56,242 bases of DNA from Thermoplasmata archaeon (GTDB taxonomy: Archaea; Thermoplasmatota; Thermoplasmata; Lutacidiplasmatales; UBA184), in the NCBI GenBank assembly GCA_021819135.1, contig JAKASE010000014.1:1-56242 (forward strand), read 5' to 3'. Below, piece by piece: positions 16,258 through 24,930 of this stretch. The translations under genes were made by a program, and so were the position numbers. Below the pieces are notes generated by a model that made no database searches, was not told where the DNA came from, and saw nothing but the letters and a program-made list of their open reading frames with translations. The first letter of the stretch is position 1, and each line of letters begins with the position of its first letter.

Positions 16258-17042
16258 CCGTGGCTCTCGAGAGCGTCGACCGCCGCCCGGACCCCCTCGC
16301 TCTCGTCGGTGAGCCGCAGGAAGACCTCCTCGAGGGTCGCGTCGCCCCCGGCGAGCTTCTCCCGGAGGCTCGCGAGGGTCCCTTCGCCGCGCAGCACCCC
16401 GCGGTCGAGGATCCCGACCCGGTGGCAGAGCTGCTCGGCGACCTCCATCGTGTGGGTCGAGAACAGGATCCCCCGGTCCCCGCCCGCGACGTACCGGACC
16501 AGCAGCTCCTTCATGATGCGGACCGACCGCGGGTCGAGGCTGTTCAGGGGCTCGTCGAGCACGAGGAGCGGCGGCTGGTGGAGGAGCGCCGCGATCAGGA
16601 GGACCTTCTGGCGCGTCCCGTTCGAGAGGGTCAGGATCGGCTCCTCGAACTCGGCCTCGAGGCGGAAGGCCCGGACGTAGTTCTGGGTCCGGGCGGTCGC
16701 GGTCCCCGCGTCCAGCCGCCGGACGCTCGCGACGAACTCGAGGAACTCCCTCGGGGACAGGGCATCGTAGAGGAGCGAGGTCTCGGGAACGTACCCGAGG
16801 CGTTCCTTGACCCGCAGCGACTCCGTGACGGCGTCGGCGCCGAAGACCCGGACCCGCCCGGCGGTCGGCCGGACGAGCCCGACGATCGACTTGATCGTGC
16901 TCGTCTTTCCCGCCCCGTTCGAGCCGAGGAGGCCGTAGATCTCGCCCGGACGCACCACGAGCGAGAGGCGGTCGACGGCCCGGTGCTCCCCGTAGGTGAC
17001 GGTGAGCGCATCGAGCCGGAGCGGGAGCCCGTCCTCCTCCAT
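16254..17042 (-). CDS. ABC transporter ATP-binding protein
   Basis: The product is 262 residues with Walker A GSNGAGKTST (about 39-48), Q-loop region GYVPETSLLYDALS, signature LSNGTRQK, Walker B LLVLDEPLN, and the switch His in FSTHTMEV. It is most like the NatA/CcmA-type ATPases that power exporters with ABC-2 permeases. The signature begins LSNG rather than LSGG, a tolerated variant. It is the first gene of the exporter-valS-AKR-HAD cluster and couples to the permease by a 4-base overlap. Confidence 0.88.
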   Translation of the reverse strand: MEEDGLPLRLDALTVTYGEHRAVDRLSLVVRPGEIYGLLGSNGAGKTSTIKSIVGLVRPTAGRVRVFGADAVTESLRVKERLGYVPETSLLYDALSPREFLEFVASVRRLDAGTATARTQNYVRAFRLEAEFEEPILTLSNGTRQKVLLIAALLHQPPLLVLDEPLNSLDPRSVRIMKELLVRYVAGGDRGILFSTHTMEVAEQLCHRVGILDRGVLRGEGTLASLREKLAGGDATLEEVFLRLTDESEGVRAAVDALESHG

Positions 17043-17085
17043 GGCCCGGGGATCGCCGCGAAAGGAGAAGAAAGGAACGGACCGC

Positions 17086-18561
17086 CTACCGCTCGCGCAC
17101 GGGCGGGAAGAGGATCGCGTCCTTGATCGACGAGAGGCCGAGGAGCGCCATCACGAGCCGGTCGATGCCGAAGCCGATCCCGGTGGTCGGCGGGAGCCCG
17201 TAGCGCAGGGCCTCGACGAAGTCGGCGTCGTAGGCGTACCGGTCGTCCCCCCGCTCGCCGAGCTGCGAGCGGAACCGCTCCTCCTGCTCGTCCGGGTCGG
17301 TGAGCTCCGTGTAGGCGTTCGCGAGCTCCATGCCGGGGGCGAAGACCTCGAACCGCTCGACGCGCCCCGGCTTCGCGCGGTGCCGCTTCGCGAGGGGGGT
17401 CGTCGCGGTGGGGAAGTCGACCACGAACGTGACCCGGTCGATCGACGGCTCGACGTAGTGCTCGAAGAGCTTGTCGAGGAAGGTGCCGGTGGACGAGCCG
17501 TCCGGCACCGTCGACCCCGCGGCCCGGGCGAGGGCCCGTAGCTCCTCCCGGCTCTTGCCGAGGATGTCCGGGATCCCGCTCCGCGCCTCGAGCGACTCGA
17601 CGAAATCGAGCGTCGCGAACGGGGGCCGGAACCGTCCGGCCGCGCGGGCGACCTCGGGGTCGTCGGGAAGGAGCTCGACCGTCCGTGCGGCCAGGCGTTC
17701 GTAGAGCCCCTCCAGGAACCGGCGCATGTCGTGGTAGTCGGCGTACGCCCAGTACGCCTCGAGCTCGGTGAACTCGGGCGCGTGGATCGAGTCGAGGTCC
17801 TCGTTGCGGAACACCTTGCCGATCTCGTAGACCCGCTCGAGACCGCCGACCAGGAGGCGCTTCAGGGGGAGCTCCTCGGCGATCCGGAGCTGGACCTCCG
17901 CGTCGAGGTAGTTCGAGCGGGTGACGAACGGTTGGGCGGCGGCCCCGCTCGCGACGCGCTCCAGGACCGGGGTCTCCACCTCGAGGAAACCGGCCGCGTC
18001 GAAATGCTCGCGGATCGCCCGGAGGAGCAGGCTCCGGACCCGGAACCGTCGCCGGACCGCCTCGGACGAGAGGAGGTCGACGTACCGGCGGCGGAGCCGC
18101 TCCTCGACGTCCTGGAGGCCGTGGAACTTCTCCGGCGGCGGCGTGATCGCCTTCGCGAGGAGCGTGAGCGATCGGACCAGGAGCGACGGCTCGCCCCGCC
18201 GCGAGAGCGCTGGCGAGCCGTCGGCGCCGAGGATGTCCCCGGGGTCGAGGTCGGCCAGCCAGGACCGGTAGGCGCTCTCCCCGAGCTCGTCGACCCGGAG
18301 GATCAGCTGGAGGGGGCCCGCGAGGTCCTCGAGGTCGGCGAAGGCGGTCCGCCCGTGCTGCCGCACGATGCGGAGCCGACCCCCGACCCGGAAGGATCGG
18401 GCGGGGTCATCGGCCCCGGGCGCGAGCCCGGCACAGGCGGCCCGCACGACCGCGGTGTCGACCCGGCCCGGGAACTCCCAGGGGTACGGCTCCCGACCGT
18501 CGGCCCGCCAGCGGGCGACCTTGCCGCGGCGCTCCCGTTCGAGGGGGGTCTCCTCGGGCAT
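17086..18561 (-). CDS. lysS: Lysyl-tRNA synthetase, class II
   Basis: The product is 491 residues. An N-terminal OB-fold tRNA-binding domain (about 55-165) is followed by the class II core. Motif 2 is seen in YEIGKVFRNEDLDSIHAPEF and motif 3 in TGIGFGIDRLVMALLG. The lysine-specific PGMELANAYTEL is also present. Start ATG at 18561 was preferred to one further upstream because the N-terminus PEETPLERERRGKV is typical and a TATA box lies 31 bases ahead. Many euryarchaea use the class I LysK; this lineage has the class II enzyme. tRNA-Lys(CUU) is in the same window. Confidence 0.92.
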   Translation of the reverse strand: MPEETPLERERRGKVARWRADGREPYPWEFPGRVDTAVVRAACAGLAPGADDPARSFRVGGRLRIVRQHGRTAFADLEDLAGPLQLILRVDELGESAYRSWLADLDPGDILGADGSPALSRRGEPSLLVRSLTLLAKAITPPPEKFHGLQDVEERLRRRYVDLLSSEAVRRRFRVRSLLLRAIREHFDAAGFLEVETPVLERVASGAAAQPFVTRSNYLDAEVQLRIAEELPLKRLLVGGLERVYEIGKVFRNEDLDSIHAPEFTELEAYWAYADYHDMRRFLEGLYERLAARTVELLPDDPEVARAAGRFRPPFATLDFVESLEARSGIPDILGKSREELRALARAAGSTVPDGSSTGTFLDKLFEHYVEPSIDRVTFVVDFPTATTPLAKRHRAKPGRVERFEVFAPGMELANAYTELTDPDEQEERFRSQLGERGDDRYAYDADFVEALRYGLPPTTGIGFGIDRLVMALLGLSSIKDAILFPPVRER

Positions 18562-18586
18562 CGACGTCCGGGGTCGAGGTGGGCGC

Positions 18587-18596
18587 GGATACAAAA
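18587..18596 (-). promoter_or_regulatory. TATA-like box of lysS
   Basis: CTTTTGTATC on the minus strand is centred 31 bases before the ATG at 18561. Confidence 0.4.
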
Positions 18597-18616
18597 GGGT
18601 CGTGCGCGACCGGCGC

Positions 18617-19021
18617 TCACGACGCCGGGTTCTCGAGCGCGAGGCGCTCGACGCCCCCCGGCCGGAACAGCGCGAGGTGCTCCGGGACCGCGGGGGTCTC
18701 CTTGCCCGGCGGTCGGGCGCTCTCGTGCAGGAGGAGGAACGTCCCGAGGAAGAACTCCGCCGCGGCGTCTCCCCCGCCGATCCCGTAGCTCACGTAGTCG
18801 GAGAAGTAGACGTGGACCTGGCCGGACCGGTGTTCGCGCAGGGCCGCCAGGAACCGCTTGAGCTCCTCGGGCCCCTTCCGCTCGAGCTCCTCGATGAGGT
18901 CGCGGAGGATCGGTCGCTGGCTGATCCCGGCGAGCCCGTCGTAGGCGAGGTAGATCGCGGGTCGCGGCTCGAGCGCGACGACGTCGAGGCGGAGGACGCC
19001 CTCGACCGGCTTCGTGCGCAT
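18617..19021 (-). CDS. Conserved-looking protein of unknown function
   Basis: The product is 134 residues, soluble and mixed alpha/beta: an N-terminal strand region (VLRLDVVALEPRPAIYLAYD), a charged helix (LIEELERKGPEELKRFLAAL), then VHVYFSDYVSYGIGGGDAA. I recognise no family. The ATG at 19021 is preceded by a TATA-like CTTATCGG about 28 bases upstream, which supports a real gene. It sits between lysS and the thermosome gene, all on the minus strand. Confidence 0.65.
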   Translation of the reverse strand: MRTKPVEGVLRLDVVALEPRPAIYLAYDGLAGISQRPILRDLIEELERKGPEELKRFLAALREHRSGQVHVYFSDYVSYGIGGGDAAAEFFLGTFLLLHESARPPGKETPAVPEHLALFRPGGVERLALENPAS

Positions 19022-19118
19022 GGCGAGCGCCCTACCCGGTGCCCGATAAGAAGGCTTCGGGCCGGCGGCGTCGAGCGCCGCCGGCGTTCGGAAGGGGTTG
19101 GTTCGGCCCCGCGCCTAT

Positions 19119-20744
19119 CTAGTGGTCGTGGCCGCCCGGGGGACCGCCGGCGCCGGGGCTCGACTTCTTCGAAGCGATGACGTCGTCGATGCGCAGGACC
19201 ATGTTGGCGACCTCGGCCGCCGAGCTGAGCGCCTGGCGCTTCACCCGGAGCGGCTCGATGACGTGGAGCTTCCACATGTCGGCCGCCTTGCCGTCGTCGA
19301 GGTTGATCCCGACGTTGCGGTTCGCCGAGGTGCCGTCGTGCGCGCTTCGGAGGTCGATCAGCACGTTGATGGAGTCATACCCGCCGTTCTCGGCGAGCGC
19401 CCACGGGATCGACTCGAGCGACTGGGCGAACGCCTCGACCGCGAGCTGCTCGCGCCCGCCGACCGTGCCGGCCCACTTCCGCAGCTTCACCGCGAGGTCG
19501 ATCTCGGTCGCGCCCCCGCCGGGGCAGACGACCCCGTCCTCGAGGACGCTCCCGACGACCTTGAGCGCGTCCTGGAGCGAGCGCTCGACCTCCTGGGTCA
19601 CGTGCTCGGTGCCTCCCCGGACCAGGATCGAGACGGAGCGCGGGTTCGAGCAGCCGGTCACGTAGGTCATCTTGTCGTCGCCGACCTTCCGCTCGTCGAC
19701 CTTCGCCGCGTGGCCGAGGTCGGCGCTCGTGAGCTCCTTGATGCCCGTGACGATCTTGCCGCCCGTGGCGCGGGAGAGCTTCTGGAGGTCCGACTCCTTG
19801 ACCTGCTTCACCGCGTAGATCCCTTCCTTCGCGAGGTAATGGAGGACGACGTCGTCGATCCCCTTCTGGCTGACCACGACGTTCGCCCCGGAGGCCTTCA
19901 CCGCCGAGACCATCTGGCGGAACGTCTTGTCCTCCTCGTCGAGGAAGCTCTGGATCTGGGCCGGGTTCTTGATGTTGATCTTGCTCTCGATCTCGGTCTT
20001 CTTGATCTCGAGCGCCGAGTTGAGGAGCGCGATCTTCGCGTTCCGGATCTCCCCGGGCATGCGCGGGTGGCCGCGTTCCTTGTCGAGGATGATCCCCTCG
20101 ATCAGCTGCGTGTCGGAGATCGTGCCACCGTGCCGCTTCTCCACCTTGATCTGATCGACGTCGCAGACGGTCTTGCCGCCGCGGACCTCGGCGATCTTCT
20201 TCACGGCCTCCACGGTGATCTTGGCGAGGTCGTCGCGCGAGCCGGCGACGCCCTTCGAGCCCATCGCCGTCCGGGCGCAGTCGACCAGGATCCCCTGGTC
20301 GTCCGGGCCGACGGTCGTTCCGATCTCCTTCTCGAGGAGGCGCTTCGCTTCCTGTACCGCGAGCTGGAAGCCGCGCGTGATCACGGTCGGGTGGACGTTC
20401 TGCTCGAGCAGGTACTCCGAACGCTTCAGGAGCTCGCCCGCGAGGACGACCGCGGTGGTCGTCCCGTCCCCGCACTGCTGGTCCTGGGTCTTCGCGACCT
20501 CGACCAGCATCTTCGCGGCCGGGTGCTCGACGTCGACCTCCTTGAGGATCGTGACCCCGTCGTTGGTGATCGTGATGTCGCCCATCGAGTCGACGAGCAT
20601 CTTGTCCATCCCCCGGGGACCGAGGGTCGTCCGCACGGCATCGGCGATCGCCCGAGCCGCCGCGATATTGTTCTCCGTCGCGCTCTTGCCGCGCTCGCGT
20701 TCCGTTCCTTCCTTCAAGACGAGGATTGGGGTACCCTGAAGCAT
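19119..20744 (-). CDS. Thermosome subunit (group II chaperonin)
   Basis: The product is 541 residues, the full length of a CCT/thermosome subunit, which folds proteins in a double-ring ATP-driven cage. It shows [17 protein letters not shown] with TITNDGV, the ATPase segment [15 protein letters not shown], and late in the chain [12 protein letters not shown]. The C-terminus is Gly/Pro-rich ending in GGHDH, like the GGM tails that line the cavity. A strong TATA box lies 31-40 bases before the ATG. Only one subunit gene is in this window; whether a second exists elsewhere cannot be told. Confidence 0.95.
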   Translation of the reverse strand: MLQGTPILVLKEGTERERGKSATENNIAAARAIADAVRTTLGPRGMDKMLVDSMGDITITNDGVTILKEVDVEHPAAKMLVEVAKTQDQQCGDGTTTAVVLAGELLKRSEYLLEQNVHPTVITRGFQLAVQEAKRLLEKEIGTTVGPDDQGILVDCARTAMGSKGVAGSRDDLAKITVEAVKKIAEVRGGKTVCDVDQIKVEKRHGGTISDTQLIEGIILDKERGHPRMPGEIRNAKIALLNSALEIKKTEIESKINIKNPAQIQSFLDEEDKTFRQMVSAVKASGANVVVSQKGIDDVVLHYLAKEGIYAVKQVKESDLQKLSRATGGKIVTGIKELTSADLGHAAKVDERKVGDDKMTYVTGCSNPRSVSILVRGGTEHVTQEVERSLQDALKVVGSVLEDGVVCPGGGATEIDLAVKLRKWAGTVGGREQLAVEAFAQSLESIPWALAENGGYDSINVLIDLRSAHDGTSANRNVGINLDDGKAADMWKLHVIEPLRVKRQALSSAAEVANMVLRIDDVIASKKSSPGAGGPPGGHDH

Positions 20745-20774
20745 CGTCTCACCACGATGGGAAAAATTGCACTT

Positions 20775-20784
20775 CTATATAATA
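20775..20784 (-). promoter_or_regulatory. TATA box of the thermosome gene, embedded in the ksgA 3' end
   Basis: TATTATATAG on the minus strand is the clearest TATA box in the window. Its last three bases are the TAG stop of ksgA. It sits 31-40 bases before the thermosome ATG at 20744, predicting a short leader of about 10-15 bases. Confidence 0.7.
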
Positions 20785-21722
20785 GATTCTGAGTTCTCGG
20801 AAGGGGTTGGGATTCCCCGGGCGCCGGTTTCCATCGCGTGCGCGAGGGCGAAGAACGCCTCCGGGGCGAACTCCTCGGGGCGGCGTCGCCCCCAGTCGGC
20901 GGGCCAGCCGGCCCGCCGGGCGAGCGACTCGGCGGCCTCCCGGGACGGGGTGAGCCTCGGCAACAGGTTCCCGAGCTGCTTGCGTCGAGAGGAGAACAGG
21001 GCGGCGAGGGCCCGGTCGAGCGCCCGGGGGGACCGCACGGGGAGCGGTCCCTCGCGCGCCGCATGGACCACAAGGCGGCTCTCGACGCGCGGTCGGGGGG
21101 TGAACGCGTCCGGTCCCACGGTCCGGTACAGCTCGACGGTACCGTAGTACCGGGCGACGATCGACAGCCGTCCGTACGCCTTCGAGCCCGGCCCGGCCGC
21201 GAGACGGTCCGCGACCTCCCGCTGGACCAGGAACACGATCCGGGGCGTTCGGGCCTCGAACAGGCGCCTCAGAAGGTGGCTCGCGATCGAGTACGGGAGG
21301 TTCCCGACGACGCAGGCCGCGGGCGGAAGAGGGACGCTGAGGGCGTCGCCCGGGAGGACACGGACCCGTTCGCCGAAGGCGCTCCGCAGGAACCCCGCGA
21401 GCCGTCGGTCCCGCTCGATGACCGTGATCGGACCGAGGCCTCGTCGAAGGAGCGCGGCCGTGAGGATCCCGAGCCCGCCCCCGATCTCGGTGATCGGCGC
21501 ACCGGGCGGGACGTCCGTGAGCGCAGCCTCCGCGTCGGCGACGAACGGATCGACCAGGAACGACTGGCCCATCCCGCGGGAAGGTCGAACGCCGAGGGCG
21601 TCCAGCGTGCGGGCCACCGCATCGGCGCTCTCGGGTACGGTCGGGATCGCATCCGGTCCCCCCGAACGAGGTCCCGTGGAAGAACCGGCGATCGCGGTCG
21701 GACGCGGGAGGTTAGCGCGCAA
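20775..21722 (-). CDS. ksgA: 16S rRNA dimethyladenosine transferase (KsgA/Dim1)
   Basis: The enzyme dimethylates two adjacent adenines in the 3' hairpin of 16S rRNA. Motifs seen are GMGQSFLVDP, the SAM loop EIGGGLGILTAALL, acidic IERDRRL, GDALSVPL, and the catalytic NLPYSIASHLL. The C-terminal helical domain (RRKQLGNLLPRL) is complete. The frame as given starts at TTG 21722 (315 residues). Homology begins near residue 36, where a GTG at 21617 is a good alternative start, so the first 35 residues are doubtful. The last codons and stop form the TATA box of the thermosome gene. Confidence 0.9.
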   Translation of the reverse strand: MRANLPRPTAIAGSSTGPRSGGPDAIPTVPESADAVARTLDALGVRPSRGMGQSFLVDPFVADAEAALTDVPPGAPITEIGGGLGILTAALLRRGLGPITVIERDRRLAGFLRSAFGERVRVLPGDALSVPLPPAACVVGNLPYSIASHLLRRLFEARTPRIVFLVQREVADRLAAGPGSKAYGRLSIVARYYGTVELYRTVGPDAFTPRPRVESRLVVHAAREGPLPVRSPRALDRALAALFSSRRKQLGNLLPRLTPSREAAESLARRAGWPADWGRRRPEEFAPEAFFALAHAMETGARGIPTPSENSESII

Positions 21723-21999
21723 GAGGTCCGATGCTCCGGTAGGGCGGTTCGAAGACGTGGAGCCACATCAAGCCGACCGGACCCACCTTCGCTCCCACGG
21801 GCCGTGGCCCCGGGAGGCGAAGCGATTGACCCCACCGGGCGCGTTCCCTTGGGGGCATCCCGGCCGAGGCCCCGAACCGCTCCGGTCGCCCAACGGGGGT
21901 GGTTGCGTATGGGACCAGGCCCCGGGGGCCGCGCCCACCCCTCATCAACCCCCGTCCGGCGACGGGGGCCCCACGTGGCATCGGGGCGGATGGAGGCCG
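21723..21999. other. Spacer between DUF655 and ksgA with a strong hairpin
   Basis: Archaeal rpl21e-rpoF-DUF655-ksgA clusters are normally tight, yet 277 bases separate the last two genes here. On the minus strand, right behind the DUF655 stop, is an almost perfect hairpin (about 21947-21970: CCCCGTC, loop GCCG, GACGGGG), followed by more GC-rich inverted repeats. A reading frame at 21712-21981 (minus) exists but has no recognisable content. It may be a terminator, a structured RNA or a leader of ksgA. Confidence 0.35.
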
Positions 22000-22545
22000 T
22001 TAGGGAGCGACAAAGAGACGGTACTTGTCGTTGACCCCGCTCAGCTCCTGCTCGATCCGGCCAACGATCAGCCGCTCGGGGTTCTTGAGGTGCATCCGGT
22101 TCTCGATCTCGGCGAAGCTGGCGAACGGCGCCCGCCGGCGCTCGTCGACCATCTGCTGCATCGTCTTCTTCCCGATCCCGGGCAGGAGCTCGAGCAGGTG
22201 GAACCGCCGCGACACCGCCGGGGCCTCGTTGATGAACTTGAGGTACCGGGCGCTGTTCGTCCGCACGATCGACTCGAGCGCGGTCGGGAGCTCCGTCCGC
22301 GCCGAGACCGTCAGCTCCTCGTACCCGACGCGACGACGCACGTGGTCGATCGGCGGGGAAATACCCTCGATCGGGACCAGCGCGACCCGGGAGCCCGGGG
22401 TGAGGGAAGCCCCCGGCCGGGGGATCAGCTCGAGCAGCTTCAGCTCGTCCTCGCCGATCGCGAGGGCCAGCGGCTCCTTATGGAAACCGCGGTCGGTCTG
22501 CCGGCCGGAGGGCAGGTAGTCCAGGATGTACGCGTAGCGCTCCAT
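22000..22545 (-). CDS. DUF655 family protein with helix-hairpin-helix domain
   Basis: The product is 181 residues. The N-terminal half is an OB-like beta domain (ERYAYILDYLPSGRQTDRGF...). The second half has a helix-hairpin-helix signature LLELLPGIGKKTMQQMVDER, suggesting non-specific nucleic-acid binding. The family is archaeal and constantly linked to rpl21e, rpoF and ksgA, as here, so a role in ribosome or RNA metabolism is assumed. It lies 15 bases behind rpoF in the same operon. Confidence 0.88.
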   Translation of the reverse strand: MERYAYILDYLPSGRQTDRGFHKEPLALAIGEDELKLLELIPRPGASLTPGSRVALVPIEGISPPIDHVRRRVGYEELTVSARTELPTALESIVRTNSARYLKFINEAPAVSRRFHLLELLPGIGKKTMQQMVDERRRAPFASFAEIENRMHLKNPERLIVGRIEQELSGVNDKYRLFVAP

Positions 22546-22560
22546 GGGCCCTCGGCCGAT

Positions 22561-22875
22561 TCATCGGTGATGCGCCACGACCTCGAGGAGGCGGGCGACC
22601 TGTTCCTCGTCCAGCGGCACCCGCTCCTTCGAGAACAGGAGCCGGATCTCTTCGGGATACTGCGGCATCGTGTCGGCGATCTTCACGGCGACGGAGGCGT
22701 CGACGTAGGGGAGCGCGCGGAGCTCGTCGATGAGCTTCGCCGTCGCCTCGCTCGAGAGCCGCGCGAACTGCTCGGCGTGCTGCTGCGCGAGCCCCGCCTC
22801 GCGGGGGAGCGTGCGGTGCGACGCCTCCTCGGTGAGGAGGTCCTTCACGCGGGAGAGGGGGACCGGTTCAGGCAT
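22561..22875 (-). CDS. rpoF: DNA-directed RNA polymerase subunit F (Rpo4/RpoF)
   Basis: The product is 104 residues, matching the archaeal counterpart of eukaryotic Rpb4, which pairs with subunit E' to form the polymerase stalk. The N-terminal part SRVKDLLTEEASHR and the HRDC-like helical half (LIDELRALPYVDASVAVKIA then ADTMPQYPEEIRLLFSKE) are typical. It overlaps the rpl21e stop by 8 bases, as in many archaea. Confidence 0.9.
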   Translation of the reverse strand: MPEPVPLSRVKDLLTEEASHRTLPREAGLAQQHAEQFARLSSEATAKLIDELRALPYVDASVAVKIADTMPQYPEEIRLLFSKERVPLDEEQVARLLEVVAHHR

Positions 22876-23182
22876 GGGCAGGACCGCCCTCCTCGAGCGG
22901 GACGAGATGGATCGGGGTCGCGATGAGCTCCTTGCGCTTCCCGCCGTCGAGGAACTCGACGCGGTAGGCCCGGCCGACCTTGCCGATCACCGTGCAGGTG
23001 CGACCCTGGTAGCGGGGGTGGGGCTGGCCGTGGGGGTCGGAGGCTTCGATGCGGACGGAGACCCTCTGACCGATCGCGAACTCACGCAGGAAGCGGGTCA
23101 CGGGCGGGAGCCCGCGCTCGCGGACCTCCTTCGTGAACGTGCCGCGGGAACGGGATCGAAATCCCTTCGAACTCTTCACCAT
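22868..23182 (-). CDS. rpl21e: Ribosomal protein eL21 (L21e)
   Basis: The product is 104 residues of the large-subunit protein eL21. The basic N-terminus VKSSKGFRSRSRGTFTKEVR is diagnostic, followed by the SH3-like barrel (GQRVSVRIEASDPHGQPHPR then YQGRTCTVIGKVGRAYRVEF). The start is ATG at 23182, four bases from the pus10 stop, so the operon continues upstream into pus10. Confidence 0.93.
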   Translation of the reverse strand: MVKSSKGFRSRSRGTFTKEVRERGLPPVTRFLREFAIGQRVSVRIEASDPHGQPHPRYQGRTCTVIGKVGRAYRVEFLDGGKRKELIATPIHLVPLEEGGPAHA

Positions 23183-23186
23183 GCGC

Positions 23187-24422
23187 TTACTCCTCCCTAT
23201 CGTGGATCTCTAGGACGTCGAGGAACTCCACCTTCAGCGGGAGGCCCACGAGCGCCGAGAGGCTCGGGTCCGTGCGTCCACCATCTCCTTCCACCCACTC
23301 CTTGACGTAGGTACCGGCCTCGGTCCTCAGGTCGAGCGTGAACCGCCCCTCGCCCGTCTCCACGACCCGTGCCGCGACGATCCGACGCGTTCGGACGCGG
23401 TCGGAACGCCGATGGGCGACGCGCGTGGGCGTACGCTGGGCGATCGCTCGCCCCACGGCGAATGTCAGGGCCTCATTAACCTTTGCCACCGCGACCTCGC
23501 CGAGGACGCCGACGCGGTAGCTCTTCTCGGGGCTCGCCTCCTTGACCTGGAGGACGTCCAACGCCTCCGCGGGCGCGAGGTCGAGCCCCTCGACCCTCCC
23601 GGCGGCCTCCTCGGCGAGCTCCCGCGCGAGCCGGTCGAGGTCGAGCGTACGCTGGCGGGGACGGAGGAGCTCGAGGACGAACGGGCGGCCGCGACCGAGC
23701 ATCCGGGCGTCGATGTCCTCCCGGCCCATCCCGTGAAAGCGGCTGCCGTCGGCCCCGGTCGCCCGGAGGAACGGTGCCGCGATGATCTCTTCGACGCTCG
23801 TCGGGTAGGTCTTCCCGCTCCCGCCGCAGGCGTGGCATCCCCGTCCGTGACAGCGGCGGCACGGCCACCGGGTCTGCGGGAGCGACCGGTCGAGCTTGCG
23901 GTACCGACCCCGGACGTACACGGGGAGCACCGTCAGTTCGACCCGGCCCACGGGCAGGTCGGCCAGGAGGACGATGTCGGCCCGCTCGGTCCCACCGGTC
24001 CTTCCGGTACGGTGCTCGAGGAGCTTGCCGAGCTCGCGGTTGAACGCCGACCGGGCGCTCTCCCCCCACTCGGTCCGGATGTCGGCCCAGATCGTTTCCT
24101 CGCGGGCGAGTAGCTCGGCATCCCAGCGGGAACCGCAGGTGAACCGGTGCCACTCGAGGCCCTCCGCCGCCCGCTCCGCCCGGTCGACCCAGGTCGCGAG
24201 GCGAGCGAAGAGCCCGCCGCAGAGCGGGCAGTCCGTCGTCACGGCAGGGACCGGCACCCCGAGCGCGCGGGCGAGCCGCTCGGCCCGCTCCGGGTTCGTG
24301 AGGCCGTGACCGAGCCGGCCGAAGAGGCGGCCGAAGCACTCGGCGCACAGTCGAAGATCGGACGCCCGGCGGGCCGCCGACAGGGCGGCCTCGTCCGGGG
24401 CGAACGAGACGGTCGTCTCCAC
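23187..24422 (-). CDS. pus10: tRNA pseudouridine synthase Pus10
   Basis: Pus10 makes pseudouridine 54/55 in the T-loop of archaeal tRNAs. The product is 411 residues. An N-terminal THUMP-like, zinc-binding part (LRLCAECFGRLFGR and CPLCGG) is followed by CRRCHGRGCHACGGSGK. The catalytic segment is SRFHGMGREDIDARMLGRGR, holding the active-site Asp. The C-terminus ends EFLDVLEIHDREE. I chose GTG at 24422; the longer frame upstream runs over the divergent gene's promoter and has unrelated sequence. It leads the rpl21e-rpoF-DUF655 operon. Confidence 0.92.
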   Translation of the reverse strand: METTVSFAPDEAALSAARRASDLRLCAECFGRLFGRLGHGLTNPERAERLARALGVPVPAVTTDCPLCGGLFARLATWVDRAERAAEGLEWHRFTCGSRWDAELLAREETIWADIRTEWGESARSAFNRELGKLLEHRTGRTGGTERADIVLLADLPVGRVELTVLPVYVRGRYRKLDRSLPQTRWPCRRCHGRGCHACGGSGKTYPTSVEEIIAAPFLRATGADGSRFHGMGREDIDARMLGRGRPFVLELLRPRQRTLDLDRLARELAEEAAGRVEGLDLAPAEALDVLQVKEASPEKSYRVGVLGEVAVAKVNEALTFAVGRAIAQRTPTRVAHRRSDRVRTRRIVAARVVETGEGRFTLDLRTEAGTYVKEWVEGDGGRTDPSLSALVGLPLKVEFLDVLEIHDREE

Positions 24423-24483
24423 GTCCGGGCGAGCCGGGGGAGGATGGATAACACTAGCGGGGCCGACCGTTCCGCACGGAGGA

Positions 24484-24491
24484 GTTTTACC
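24484..24491 (+). promoter_or_regulatory. TATA-like box of the small gene at 24520
   Basis: GTTTTACC is centred about 32 bases before the ATG at 24520. It favours that ATG over the in-frame GTG at 24502, which would lie too close. Confidence 0.4.
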
Positions 24492-24519
24492 TCGGGAATC
24501 CGTGGGCCGCTTCGACCCG

Positions 24520-24921
24520 ATGCCATCGATCACCGAGGCAGAGCTCACGCGGGCGATCGAGCGCACGCTGGTCTCCGGCGGCAAGGTCACGCCTCCCGAG
24601 GCCCGGCCGATCGCCCGGATGGTCCTCGGCTACTTCGGGGCCGACGACAGCGTGCTCGACAACAAGCTCTCGACCGAGGACCGGGACCGGTTCTACCAGC
24701 TCGAGGAGGAGGGCCTGCTCACGAGCGAAGAGGAGGACGCGACGGTCTCGCGCGGGAAGACCTGGCGCATCCACTACTGGCTGCTCAAGAAGGCGCGGAT
24801 CCGGGACGTCGGCCAGACCGGAGAGGCGCCCCCGGCCGACGACGCCGCGTCGGTCTACCGTTCGATCGGCGAGTCGGCCTGGCAGCGGGAGTCGGGCGGG
24901 GCTCCGCCCCGCCCTCTCTGA
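24520..24921 (+). CDS. Small conserved Thermoplasmata-type protein (DUF6015-like)
   Basis: The product is 133 residues. Helices SITEAELTRAIERTLV and RPIARMVLGYFGADDSVLDN precede a winged-helix-like end: DRDRFYQLEEEGLLTSEEED, then GKTWRIHYWLLKK. The pattern is familiar from short proteins of Thermoplasmatota and Methanomassiliicoccales; the DUF number is from memory and not certain. The fold looks like a small winged helix, so DNA or RNA binding is a fair guess, no more. It is divergent from pus10. Confidence 0.7.
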   Translation: MPSITEAELTRAIERTLVSGGKVTPPEARPIARMVLGYFGADDSVLDNKLSTEDRDRFYQLEEEGLLTSEEEDATVSRGKTWRIHYWLLKKARIRDVGQTGEAPPADDAASVYRSIGESAWQRESGGAPPRPL

Positions 24922-24930
24922 CCGATCCCC

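Noticed and set aside
21712-21981. Possible 89-residue gene between DUF655 and ksgA
   Set aside because: It has low-complexity Gly/Arg/Pro content, no promoter box at the right spacing, and overlaps the hairpin region and the ksgA start. Kept only as a note in the spacer entry.
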